DNA of 64,000 nt from Streptomyces sp. NBRC 109706 (GTDB lineage Bacteria; Actinomycetota; Actinomycetes; Streptomycetales; Streptomycetaceae), in assembly GCF_000974485.1 (NCBI RefSeq), contig NZ_BBOM01000009.1, positions 124,001 to 188,000 on the forward strand, given 5' to 3'. Made by a program: the position numbers and the translations under genes. The notes under the pieces are model-generated. The model was not told the origin of the DNA. It saw only the letters and a list, made by a program, of their open reading frames with translations, and did no database searches. Positions 51,919-59,973 of the stretch are shown piece after piece (the first letter of the stretch is position 1; the number at the start of each line of letters is the position of its first letter).

Positions 51919-54057
51919 TTGACCACCGGTGCGTTCGATCTGTCCGAGCGCCTTGCCGCCAAGGCCGATCCGGCGCTGATCGCCGACGACGAGCGGCACT
52001 TCGCGGCCATCGCCGAGAGCCTGGAGCAGTCGATCGCCGAACTGTCCGAACGTCTGGACGCCGAGCGCAGGGCGCCCGGCGGGTTGGGTCGCCAGGCCAT
52101 GGAACGGGACGCGGAGATCCACCGGCTGAGCGCCCGGCTGCGCGCCCTGCGGCGCTTCGGCCTCGACCTGTGCCTGGGCCGATTCGTCGACGCCGACAGC
52201 GGCGAGCCGGTGTATATCGGCCGCCTCGGTCTCACCGACAGCACCGGGCGCAGGCTGCTGATCGACTGGCGCTCCCCCGCCGCCGAGCCGTTCTTCGCCG
52301 CGACCCACGCCACCCCGATGGGGCTGGCCAGCCGGCGCAGATACCGCTGGTCGCGGGGCAGGATCAGCGACTACTGGGACGAGGTGTTCACCACGGAAGG
52401 GCTGGCTGGCCATGCGGCGCTCGACGACCAGTCCGCGTTCATCGCCAGCCTGGGCAGCGACCGGTCGGACCGGATGCGGGATGTGCTGGCCACCATCCAG
52501 TCCGACCAGGACGCCGTTGTCCGGGCCGGATCGCGCGGCCCGCTGGTCGTGGACGGCGGCCCGGGAACGGGGAAGACGGTCGTCGCGCTGCACCGTTCCG
52601 CCTATCTGCTCTACGCCGACCCGCGTCTCGGGCACCGCAGGGGCGGCGTGCTGTTTGTCGGGCCGCACCAGCCCTATCTGTCGTATGTCGCCGATGTCCT
52701 GCCCAGCCTGGGCGAGGAGGGCGTGCGCACCTGCACCCTGCGGGATCTGGTCGCCGAGGGGGCCGCCGCGACGATCGAGGCGGATCCCGAGGTGGCCCGG
52801 CTGAAGGCGTCCGTCGAGATGGTGCGGGCGATCGAGCCGGCCGTCAGGTTCTACGAGGAGCCGCCGACGGAGGGGATGACCGTCGCCACCGAATGGGGCG
52901 ATCTCCCGCTGACCGCCGACGACTGGGCCGAGGCGTTCGCGGCGGCCGAGCCGGGCACCCCGCACAACGAGGCACGGGAGCAGATCTGGGCGGAGCTGGT
53001 CACGCTCCTGCACGGCAAATGCCGCCAGGACATCCCGCATGCGGTGTTTCTGAACGCCATGCGGCGCGACAAGGAGCTGCTGCGGGCCCTTTTCCGGGCC
53101 TGGCCGCTGCTCGAAGCCGCCGATCTGGTCGGGGACCTGTGGTCGGTACCCGCCTATCTGCGGATGTGCGCGCCCTGGCTCGGCCCGGACGACGTCCGGC
53201 GGCTGCGGCGCGCGGACGCCCAGGCGTGGACGGTGTCCGATCTGCCGCTGCTGGACGCGGCCCGACAGCGGCTGGGCGATCCCCGGGCGTCGCTGCGCCA
53301 ACGCCGGCGCGATGCGGCCGTCGCCGCCGAACGGGCGCGGATGGAGAGGGTCATCGACAACATGCTGGACGCCGACCCCGACGGCGAGGGCGCGGTGACC
53401 ATGCTGCGCGGCCAGGATCTGCGGGACACCCTGGTCGACGAGAGCGCGCTGCCGGGCACCGCCCCCGAGCCGCTGGTCGGGCCGTTCGCGCATGTGGTCG
53501 TGGACGAGGCCCAGGAGTTGACCGACGCGGAGTGGCAGATGCTGCTCCAGCGCTGCCCGTCGCGCAGCTTCACCATCGTCGGGGACCGGGCCCAGGCCAG
53601 GCACGGGTTCACGGAGTCCTGGACGGAACGGCTCGCCCGGATCGGTCTGGACCGGGCCCGGGTGGCGTCCCTGACCGTCAACTACCGCACGCCCGAGGAG
53701 GTCATGGTCGAGGCCGAGCGGGTGATCCGCGCGGCGATCCCGGACGCCAACGTGCCGACGTCCGTCCGACGCGGTGGCGTTCCGGTGGCCTATGGCACGG
53801 TCGCCGAGCTGGCCGCGACCGTGGACGGCTGGCTGGCCGAGCACGCCGACGGGATCGCCTGTGTCATCGGCGATCCCGCCTTCCCCGAGCGGCCCCGCGT
53901 CCGGTCGCTGACTCCCCAGCTGGCGAAGGGACTTGAGTTCGATCTGGTGGTGCTGGTCGATCCCGAGTCGTTCGGCACCGGCGTCAAGGGCGCAGTCGAC
54001 CGCTATGTCGCGATGACCAGGGCGACCCAACGGCTGGTCGTGCTGACCGGCGCCTGA
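51919..54057 (+). CDS. helR: HelR-type RNA polymerase recycling ATPase, rifamycin resistance
   Basis: 712 aa from TTG 51919 (TTG 51916 and ATG 51865 are in-frame alternatives; the latter is only 4 bp from the RAE and so unlikely). UvrD-like helicase fold: Walker A DGGPGTGKTVVAL, Walker B VVVDEAQEL, motif III IVGDRAQA and motif VI-like VAMTRATQRLVVL. The N-terminus FDLSERLAAKADPALIADDERHFAAI is a coiled-coil arm used by HelD/HelR proteins to enter the RNA polymerase channels. HelR displaces rifamycins from RNA polymerase and recycles stalled enzyme. Presence of the RAE distinguishes it from general HelD. Confidence 0.9.
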   Translation: MTTGAFDLSERLAAKADPALIADDERHFAAIAESLEQSIAELSERLDAERRAPGGLGRQAMERDAEIHRLSARLRALRRFGLDLCLGRFVDADSGEPVYIGRLGLTDSTGRRLLIDWRSPAAEPFFAATHATPMGLASRRRYRWSRGRISDYWDEVFTTEGLAGHAALDDQSAFIASLGSDRSDRMRDVLATIQSDQDAVVRAGSRGPLVVDGGPGTGKTVVALHRSAYLLYADPRLGHRRGGVLFVGPHQPYLSYVADVLPSLGEEGVRTCTLRDLVAEGAAATIEADPEVARLKASVEMVRAIEPAVRFYEEPPTEGMTVATEWGDLPLTADDWAEAFAAAEPGTPHNEAREQIWAELVTLLHGKCRQDIPHAVFLNAMRRDKELLRALFRAWPLLEAADLVGDLWSVPAYLRMCAPWLGPDDVRRLRRADAQAWTVSDLPLLDAARQRLGDPRASLRQRRRDAAVAAERARMERVIDNMLDADPDGEGAVTMLRGQDLRDTLVDESALPGTAPEPLVGPFAHVVVDEAQELTDAEWQMLLQRCPSRSFTIVGDRAQARHGFTESWTERLARIGLDRARVASLTVNYRTPEEVMVEAERVIRAAIPDANVPTSVRRGGVPVAYGTVAELAATVDGWLAEHADGIACVIGDPAFPERPRVRSLTPQLAKGLEFDLVVLVDPESFGTGVKGAVDRYVAMTRATQRLVVLTGA

Positions 54058-54079
54058 CGGGTGGGACGGGCGGCACGGT

Positions 54080-54880
54080 TCACGGCCGGGGCGCGGCCCG
54101 GTGGATATGGGGCGTGGTGGTGGTCAGCGCGGTGAAGCCCAGACGTTCCAGAATGGGGCGGCTCCGGTCGGAGGCGTCCACCTGGAGATAGCGGTAGCCG
54201 GCCTCGGCGGCCAGTGCGGCGCGGTGCGCGACCAGCGCCCGGTAGATGCCCTTCCCGCGCCAGGCGGGGAGGGTGCCGCCGCCCCAGAGGCTGGCGAACC
54301 CGGTGCCGGGGGTCAGCTCCAACCTGGCGGCGCAGACCGGGAGTTCGCCGGCCAGCACCAGCAGCACCCGGACCTGGTCCGGATCGTGGGCGAGCTGCCC
54401 GAGGAGCCGGCGGCGCAGCGGCTCCTGGTCGCCGCCGAAGACCGCGCCATGCAGCTCGACCACGGCCCGCACGCCGTCGGCGTCGGTGACCCGGCGCACC
54501 GTGGTGCCGGCCGGCCAGACGGGCCTCCGGTCCATCGCGGCGATCTCGGCCACCATCAGCGTCTCCGGCTCCTCGGCCTCGAAGCCGGCGGCCCGCAGCC
54601 GCTCGCCGAGGTCGGCCGGCCGGTCATGGGCATAGAGCTTCCACTCGAAGGAGCGGCCCAACCCGTCGAAGTACGCGCACTGTTCGGCGATCGCCGCGTC
54701 GGCGTCGGCGGCCGACGTCAGATCCGACCAGAGCACCAGGCCCCCGCCGCTGTCCCCGTTGATCTGCCGGACCACCCGCCCGGCGCGTTCCACCCGGGCG
54801 CCGGGCTCGTCCGGCGGGGCCTCACGCCGCATCCGCAGATCGTAGAGGGCGAGAAGCTCGTCGTTGCGCGCTGTGCTCAT
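54080..54880 (-). CDS. GNAT-family N-acetyltransferase
   Basis: 266 aa from ATG 54880; in-frame codons further upstream have no ribosome site. The C-terminal GNAT domain has FASLWGGGTLPAWRGKGIYRALVAHRAALAAEAGYRYLQVDAS, containing the acetyl-CoA motif R-G-K-G-I-Y, then SRPILERLGFTAL. The N-terminal 120 residues resemble a second, non-catalytic GNAT half. Convergent with helR, 22 bp apart. Substrate unknown. Confidence 0.83.
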   Translation of the reverse strand: MSTARNDELLALYDLRMRREAPPDEPGARVERAGRVVRQINGDSGGGLVLWSDLTSAADADAAIAEQCAYFDGLGRSFEWKLYAHDRPADLGERLRAAGFEAEEPETLMVAEIAAMDRRPVWPAGTTVRRVTDADGVRAVVELHGAVFGGDQEPLRRRLLGQLAHDPDQVRVLLVLAGELPVCAARLELTPGTGFASLWGGGTLPAWRGKGIYRALVAHRAALAAEAGYRYLQVDASDRSRPILERLGFTALTTTTPHIHRAAPRP

Positions 54881-55152
54881 CCGGCCATCCGAGCAGGCCG
54901 GGGCGGCGCGCGGCAACCGGGTTCCGTGCGGTGTGTCGAGGGGGTCCGTCAACTCCCTTGGCCACGAGGGGAGATGGTACGGAACTGGGCCGTCCGCAGG
55001 ATCCCGCGGACGTCCCTCTGGTGCGGCCGGCGGCGTCCGGGTAGCGTCCCAACGGCCGCCCGGTGCCCCACCGTCCCCCACGATCTCGGGCGCACCCGGC
55101 GACAGCGTTGCCCGAGGAAGCCCCAAGGAAGCCCCACATTCCTGGAGTCACC

Positions 55153-56385
55153 ATGCCACAACGCCCATCGACCACCCCCTCCCGTCACCCCGTCCGACGG
55201 CTGCTGATCGGCGCCTCCCTGGCCGCCGCCGTGCCGCTCGGCGCCCTCGCCTGGACCGCCGGCGCGGCCGAGGAGTCCGCGCCGGAACCGCGAGCCGTCC
55301 CGGTGGAGAATCTGACGCTCGCCACCGAGCAGATCGGCGCGGGCCTGGAGCGCCCCACCGCGATCGCCGGACCCGACGACGGGACCAACCGGCTGTTCAT
55401 CGCCGAGAAGCCGGGCGCGGTCCGGGTCTACGAGCCCGAAGCCGGCCTCGCCGAGGAGCCGTTGGTGGATCTCACCGACGTGGTGAACGCCTCCGGCAAC
55501 GAGCGCGGCCTGCTGGGCATCGCGACGGCCCCCGACTTCGCCGACAGCCAGGAGCTGTATCTGGCGTACACCGCGCTGCCCGACGGCGATGTGACACTGG
55601 CGCGTTACGGCCTCGCGGACGCGTCGCTCGACGTGCTGCTCAGCCAGGAGCACCCCGAAACCAACCACAACGGCGGCCAGTTGGCCTTCGGCACCGACGG
55701 CTATCTCTACTGGGGCCTCGGTGACGGCGGCGGCGGTGGCGATCCGGAGGGCAACGGGCAGCGCCTGGACACCCTGTTGGGCACCGTCCTGCGGCTGGAC
55801 GTCAGCCGGTCCTGTGGCGAACTCGCCTACTGCGTACCGGAGGACAACCCGTTCGTCGACGATCCCGAGGCCCGCGACGAGATCTGGGCCTGGGGGCTGC
55901 GCAACCCGTGGCGGTTCTCCTTCGACCACGCGGACGGCTCGCTGTGGATCGGCGACGTCGGCCAGGGCGCGTGGGAGGAGGTCAACCATCTGGCGGCGGA
56001 CGGCGGCGGCGCCAACTTCGGCTGGGCCTGCCGGGAGGGCCTGGACGAGTTCGAGCCAGGACAGTGCCAGGACGGCGCCGAGTTCACCGACCCAATCTTC
56101 ACCTATGCCACCTCGGCGGAGGGCTGCGCCGTGATCGGCGGCCATGTCTACCGGGGCACGGAGTTCGCCGACCTCGCCGAGGGCACCTATGTGGCCACCG
56201 ACTACTGCTCCTCCACCGCCTGGGCGCTGCGCGCCGACGGCTCAGGCGGCTACCAGGACGCCGTGATCGGGGAGTTCCCCACCCAGGTGACGGCGTTCGG
56301 TGAGAACGGCGACGGCGAGCTGTTCGTGGTCAACGACCTGCCCGGTCAGCTGCACCGGGTGACCTTCGCCGAGGCCGCCGAGTAA
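55153..56385 (+). CDS. Secreted PQQ-type soluble aldose (glucose/sorbosone) dehydrogenase
   Basis: 410 aa. TGGAG precedes ATG 55153. Twin-Arg containing, hydrophobic signal peptide (PVRRLLIGASLAAAVPLGALAWTAGA). Six-bladed propeller of the GSDH family: LERPTAIAGPDDGTNRLFIAEKPGAVRVY, ERGLLGIATAPDFA, ETNHNGGQLAFGTDGYLYWGLGDGGGGGDP (catalytic His and Ca/PQQ loop), WGLRNPWRFSF. Four Cys may form disulfides. Oxidises aldoses outside the cell if PQQ is available. The 272 bp upstream show no clear operator. Confidence 0.88.
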   Translation: MPQRPSTTPSRHPVRRLLIGASLAAAVPLGALAWTAGAAEESAPEPRAVPVENLTLATEQIGAGLERPTAIAGPDDGTNRLFIAEKPGAVRVYEPEAGLAEEPLVDLTDVVNASGNERGLLGIATAPDFADSQELYLAYTALPDGDVTLARYGLADASLDVLLSQEHPETNHNGGQLAFGTDGYLYWGLGDGGGGGDPEGNGQRLDTLLGTVLRLDVSRSCGELAYCVPEDNPFVDDPEARDEIWAWGLRNPWRFSFDHADGSLWIGDVGQGAWEEVNHLAADGGGANFGWACREGLDEFEPGQCQDGAEFTDPIFTYATSAEGCAVIGGHVYRGTEFADLAEGTYVATDYCSSTAWALRADGSGGYQDAVIGEFPTQVTAFGENGDGELFVVNDLPGQLHRVTFAEAAE

Positions 56386-56409
56386 CCCGCGTCCCCACGA
56401 GGCGACTTC

Positions 56410-56444
56410 GGGCCCGGCCCCGCCCCACCGGCGGCGCCGGGCCC
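56410..56444 (+). terminator. Terminator after the sugar dehydrogenase gene
   Basis: GGGCCCGGC (56410-56418) pairs with GCCGGGCCC (56436-56444), extendable by further pairs after one mismatch, 24 bp after the stop codon. Confidence 0.6.
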
Positions 56445-56449
56445 TTCAG

Positions 56450-56640
56450 CACCGTGGGTGGCTGGTCAAATCGGCGTGGTCTCTTTACTCTTGGAGGGAT
56501 TCCGCTCCGGCGGATGGACAACTCAGACGCGCATGGCCCGGGGGAAGTCCGGTGGGAATCCGGCACTGACCTGCAACCGTGAGCGGCGCCCGCGTGGCGC
56601 CGCGAGTCGGATCGCCCGGCCGGCGACGTGGTATCCGCTT
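56450..56640 (+). promoter_or_regulatory. Cobalamin (B12) riboswitch aptamer
   Basis: The conserved core is clear: GGGGAAGTCCGGTG then GGAATCCGGCACTGACC and TGCAACCGTGAGC at 56541-56585. This is the G-G-G-A-A...G-G-T-G...A-A-T-C-C...C-x-G-x-C-C-x-G-C-x-A-C-x-G-T order of AdoCbl riboswitches. A GC hairpin (GGCGCC/GGCGCC around 56584-56602) follows. The B12 box is AGTCGGATCGCCCGGCCGGCGAC (two pieces, 56605-56627). Outer boundaries are approximate. It lies on the sense strand of the cell-wall protein gene starting at 56786. Confidence 0.85.
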
Positions 56641-56692
56641 CTCACTGTCATGGTTCGCAGCGTGGAGCCCACAGCCCCCAGGGCTGGCCGGC

Positions 56693-56728
56693 CCCCGCCG
56701 CTCGCGTCACGCGTGCGCCGGGGTTTTT
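56693..56728 (+). terminator. Riboswitch expression-platform terminator
   Basis: CCCCGCCGCTCGCG (56693-56706) and CGCGTGCGCCGGGG (56710-56723) form a 14-bp stem with two mismatches and a 3-nt loop, followed directly by TTTTT (56724-56728). A true U-tract is rare in this window, supporting transcriptional attenuation when B12 is bound. Confidence 0.75.
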
Positions 56729-56785
56729 CGTGCCCAGGGGACCGCCGGGGGCCATGTCTCGGCCCTGGGAAAGGTCAAACCAGCG

Positions 56786-58270
56786 ATGAACGACGCCCTC
56801 GTCGCGCCCGTACCCGAACGCCGGAGACCCTGGCGACGGGTGACCGCCCTGGCCACCGGCGCGCTGGCCACCGCCGCGCTGTTCGCCGGCACCCTGCTGG
56901 CCCCGGGCACCGCGCTCGCCGAAGAGCCGCCCGAGCTGGCGTCCCCGGCCGAGGCCGCCGTCACCTGGTCGCTCGCCCAACTCACCGACGGCACCCACGC
57001 GTCGGAGGACCACGGCCTGACCGCCGACCTGGTGATGGCGTTCGCCTCCACCGGCACCGCCGGCGAGGCCGCCGACCGCGCCACCGACTGGCTGGCGGAG
57101 AACGCCACCAGCTATGTGCGGCGCGGCGGCGACCAGGCGGTCAACGCCGGCGGCACCGCCAAACTGGCCCTGGTCGCCGCCATCCAGCACCGCGACCCCG
57201 GCGACTTCGGCGGACACGATCTGACCGGGCTGCTGCTGGAACGGATCAACGCGGACGGTCGGTTCACCGACGCCGGCCCGGCCGGCGACATGTCCAACCA
57301 GTTCACCCAGTCGCTCGGCGTGCTCGCGCTCCGCCGCACCGGTGAACTCCCCGAGCCGGCCGTCGACTTCCTCGCCTCCACCCGCTGCGCCGACGGCGGC
57401 TACCCGCTCTCGCTGCGGCGCGACCCCAGCCGGTGCACCTCGGACACCGACAGCACCGGGATGGCCGTCCAGGCGCTGCTGGACGCCGGCCGCACCGCCG
57501 ACGCCGAGCCCGCGCTCGACTGGCTGGAGGGCCAGCAGCAGGAGACCGGCGGCTTCGGCTACAACGCCAGCAGCCCGCCCAACTCCAACTCCACCGCGCT
57601 CGCCGTCCAGGCGCTGATCGCCGGCGACCGTGCCGAGTCCGCCGAGGCGGGCACCGCCTGGCTGCGTTCCCTCCAGGCCGGCTGCGCCGCGGACCCGGAG
57701 GACCGGGGCGGCGTCGGCTATATGGAGCCGGTGATCAACGGGATGGCGCTGCGCGCCACCGCCCAGGTGATCCCCGCGCTGGCCGGGCAGCCACTGGGCG
57801 AGATCGACGGCGAGGGCGCCGCGCCCGACGCGAGCGTGATCGACTGCTCCCCCGGCAGCGGCTCCGGCGGCACCAGCGCGGGCTCCGACCAGGGCGGCGC
57901 CGACAGCGGCGGCGCCTCGGGCGACGGCGGATCGTCCGACGGCGGTGACGACGGCGGCACCTCGGGCGACCCCGGCGCGACGGACGCCGGCGGCGCCGCG
58001 ACCGGCGACGGCGGCACGGGCGACGCCGGCTCGGCCGACGGCGGCGACAACACCGGCGGCGGCCCCAACGCCCCCACGCCCCAGACGAGCGGCGGCTCGT
58101 CCGACGGGCCGACCTCCGGCGGCTCGGGAAGCGGCGGCCCGGGCGGCAACGGCAACCTGGCCGACACCGGCAGCGATGTGCTGCCCCTGATCGGCTGGGC
58201 CGCCGCGCTGCTGGCCGCCGGCGGAGGCATCTGGGCGCTGGCCAACTCCCGCCGCCGACCCGTCGCCTGA
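56786..58270 (+). CDS. Cell-wall-anchored alpha/alpha-barrel protein resembling the cobalamin-binding domain of transcobalamin
   Basis: 494 aa. ATG 56786, 57 bp after the riboswitch terminator. Signal peptide with RRPWRR and hydrophobic core ending GTALAEE. Residues about 50-340 are repeated helix pairs of the squalene-cyclase/prenyltransferase type (ALRRTGELPEPAVDFLASTRCADGGYPL; QALLDAGRTADAEPALDWLEGQQQETGGFGY), the fold of the alpha domain of transcobalamin and intrinsic factor. Four Cys could form disulfides. A Gly/Ser/Asp-rich spacer (about 350-455) leads to LADTG, one hydrophobic helix and NSRRRP, an LAXTG signal for class E sortase. With a B12 riboswitch this is probably a wall-anchored B12 capture protein. 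Confidence 0.82.
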   Translation: MNDALVAPVPERRRPWRRVTALATGALATAALFAGTLLAPGTALAEEPPELASPAEAAVTWSLAQLTDGTHASEDHGLTADLVMAFASTGTAGEAADRATDWLAENATSYVRRGGDQAVNAGGTAKLALVAAIQHRDPGDFGGHDLTGLLLERINADGRFTDAGPAGDMSNQFTQSLGVLALRRTGELPEPAVDFLASTRCADGGYPLSLRRDPSRCTSDTDSTGMAVQALLDAGRTADAEPALDWLEGQQQETGGFGYNASSPPNSNSTALAVQALIAGDRAESAEAGTAWLRSLQAGCAADPEDRGGVGYMEPVINGMALRATAQVIPALAGQPLGEIDGEGAAPDASVIDCSPGSGSGGTSAGSDQGGADSGGASGDGGSSDGGDDGGTSGDPGATDAGGAATGDGGTGDAGSADGGDNTGGGPNAPTPQTSGGSSDGPTSGGSGSGGPGGNGNLADTGSDVLPLIGWAAALLAAGGGIWALANSRRRPVA

Positions 58271-58300
58271 CGGAGAACCAGCCCCACCGTTCATCCGATC

Positions 58301-58333
58301 GACCGCCGGGCCTTCGGGCCCGCGCGGCCGGTC
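58301..58333 (+). terminator. Weak nested hairpin between the two B12-locus genes
   Basis: CGGGCC-TTCG-GGCCCG core flanked by GACCG/CGGTC. It may reduce read-through to the second gene or simply stabilise the message. Confidence 0.4.
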
Positions 58334-58429
58334 GGCCCTGCCCGCACGCCCTTCCCCAGAACCGCAGGACCGCACCACCCGCACCACCCGCAGTGACAGC
58401 AACTCCCACCGCTCACCGAGGAGATCGCC

Positions 58430-58933
58430 ATGTCCACCAGCACGATGACCACCCTGCGCAGGCGGGCCGTGACCGCCACCGCCGCCCTCGGCCTCGCCCT
58501 GCTGACCACCGTCCCCAGCGCCCAGGCCGACGGCGGCGTCCAGGCAGCCGCCCCGGTCACCGTCAACTTCACCGTGACCGGCCCCAATGGGGTGATCTTC
58601 GACGACGAGATCACCACCGACGGCCACACCGTCAACCCGCCCAGCGGCGGCGCCCATGTCTGCGACGGCACCAACAACGGGGCCAACCCGACGCCGGGCG
58701 CCACCCCGACCGCCGCGCTGGACGACGCCGCCACGCTCGGCGGCTTCGACTGGGACGGCGTCTGGTACGCCTCGTTCGACGACTACCTGGTGACCACGAT
58801 CGACGGCCACACCCAGACCGCGGACGACTTCTGGCTGATCGAGGTCAACGGGGTGGCCACCCCGGTCGGCGGCTGCCAGTTCCGGATAGCCGCCGGCGAC
58901 CAGGTCGACTTCACCTGGACGCCCATCGACTGA
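58430..58933 (+). CDS. Secreted DUF4430 protein (beta domain of transcobalamin-like proteins)
   Basis: 167 aa, ATG 58430 with GAGGAG upstream. Signal peptide of about 34 residues (LRRRAVTATAALGLALLTTVPSAQA). The mature part is all-beta and ends in DDFWLIEVNGVATPVGGCQFRIAAGDQVDFTW, the DUF4430 signature seen at the C-terminus of intrinsic factor/transcobalamin, where it covers the bound B12. Two Cys. No anchor, so it is released or held by binding the preceding wall protein. It lies 159 bp downstream in the same direction and presumably shares the riboswitch-controlled message. Confidence 0.82.
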   Translation: MSTSTMTTLRRRAVTATAALGLALLTTVPSAQADGGVQAAAPVTVNFTVTGPNGVIFDDEITTDGHTVNPPSGGAHVCDGTNNGANPTPGATPTAALDDAATLGGFDWDGVWYASFDDYLVTTIDGHTQTADDFWLIEVNGVATPVGGCQFRIAAGDQVDFTWTPID

Positions 58934-58949
58934 GCCCGCGAGGACGAAC

Positions 58950-58989
58950 GGCGGCGCCGCCGGGACCGGTCGGTCCCGGCGGCGCCGCC
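58950..58989. terminator. Strong bidirectional terminator
   Basis: A perfect 18-bp stem (58950-58967 with 58972-58989) and 4-nt loop GGTC, between the stop of the DUF4430 gene and the convergent M23 gene. Confidence 0.85.
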
Positions 58990-59004
58990 ACGTTCCGGAC
59001 GCGG

Positions 59005-59868
59005 TCAGTCCCAGCGGTCCTGGTTGAGGAAACGCGCGAAGCCACGCCAGGAGTTGGGGCCCATCACGCCGTCGATCGGCCCGGTGTAGCCGTGCGCGGC
59101 GGCCAGCCGCTGCACCCCGGCCCAGGAGTTGGGACCCATCACCCCGTCGATCGGACCGCCATAGCCCCAGTGGTCCCGCACATTGCGCTGCAACGCCGCA
59201 TAGGTGTTCGGCCCCGGCGCCCCGTCGATCGGCCCGGTGTACCCGGACTCGATCGACAGCCACTTCTGCGCCCGCTGCCAGAAGATGGTGCCGGGGACGC
59301 CGTCCTGTTCCGTGCTGGTCTTGGGCAGCCGGCCGCCTCCCCCGCCGCCGCCCAGGAAGTCCAGCGGGTTGGTGCGCACCCCGTTCGGGTTGATCATGTG
59401 CCAGTGCACATGCGGTCCGGTGGACTCGCCGGATCCCGGGGCACCGGGCTGACCGCCGGAGAGACCGACGGTGCCGCCTCGGCCGACGCTGGCCCCGTTG
59501 CCGAGGGAGAACCCGGAAAGATGCATATATTGCGTTCGCCACCCATTGCTATGGCTAATGGTGACGGTATGCCCTCCGGTCCCGTTATAGGGGATGTTGG
59601 TGACGGTCCCCGGGCCGGCGGCGGGCAGCGGGGTGCCCACATTCATCCCGAAGTCAAGGCCGCCGAGCGAACCCCGGTTGAGGTGGTCCTGCCAGGTGCC
59701 GGTGAGCTGGTACCCCGTGAAGGGGTGGTAGAAGTCGGCGGCATGGGCCGTGCCGGCCATCAGCAGACTGCTGCCGCCGACCGCGAGACCGACCGTGGCC
59801 ACGCTGCCACGCAACAGTCCACGGCGGCTCAACTGCCTTTCAGACATGGGTTGATGGTGCTCACACAC
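59005..59868 (-). CDS. Tat-exported M23-family peptidase-like protein with C-terminal peptidoglycan-binding-like repeats
   Basis: 287 aa. GTG 59868 has GGAGG 6 bp upstream; ATG 59847 is an alternative. SRRGLLRGS followed by a hydrophobic stretch and AHA is a Tat signal. The LytM/M23 domain shows VTISHSNGWRTQYMHL and STGPHVHWH (H-x-H). The first motif, normally H-x-x-x-D, reads LGGLD, so the first zinc ligand is not where expected. Three tandem repeats follow (GYTGPIDG-x-PGPNTY/MGPNSW). The C-terminal block is almost the same as in the divergent GH25 protein. Probably a cell-wall hydrolase or a catalytically altered binder. Confidence 0.84.
   Translation of the reverse strand: MCEHHQPMSERQLSRRGLLRGSVATVGLAVGGSSLLMAGTAHAADFYHPFTGYQLTGTWQDHLNRGSLGGLDFGMNVGTPLPAAGPGTVTNIPYNGTGGHTVTISHSNGWRTQYMHLSGFSLGNGASVGRGGTVGLSGGQPGAPGSGESTGPHVHWHMINPNGVRTNPLDFLGGGGGGGRLPKTSTEQDGVPGTIFWQRAQKWLSIESGYTGPIDGAPGPNTYAALQRNVRDHWGYGGPIDGVMGPNSWAGVQRLAAAHGYTGPIDGVMGPNSWRGFARFLNQDRWD
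59008..59275 (-). repeat. Arm 1 of an inverted gene-segment duplication (repeat block of the M23 protein)
   Basis: Encodes the QKWLSIESGYTG to FLNQDRWD block. In opposite orientation it is closely similar to 60790-61056. By hand count 54 of the final 60 coding bases agree. Confidence 0.75.
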
Positions 59869-59973
59869 GACGAACCTCCGGGGAGAGAGGGGGGAGCGGA
59901 ATTGACAGGAGCATGGCACTCTACTCGCGTTGACCCCTCCGCTCCAGATACCCGAGAAGAACCGGGAGAGCCC

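Noticed and set aside
56648..59542. 964-codon open frame on the minus strand across the B12 locus
   Set aside because: Gly/Ala/Arg-rich shadow of real genes with signal peptides and domains on the plus strand; it also covers the riboswitch terminator.
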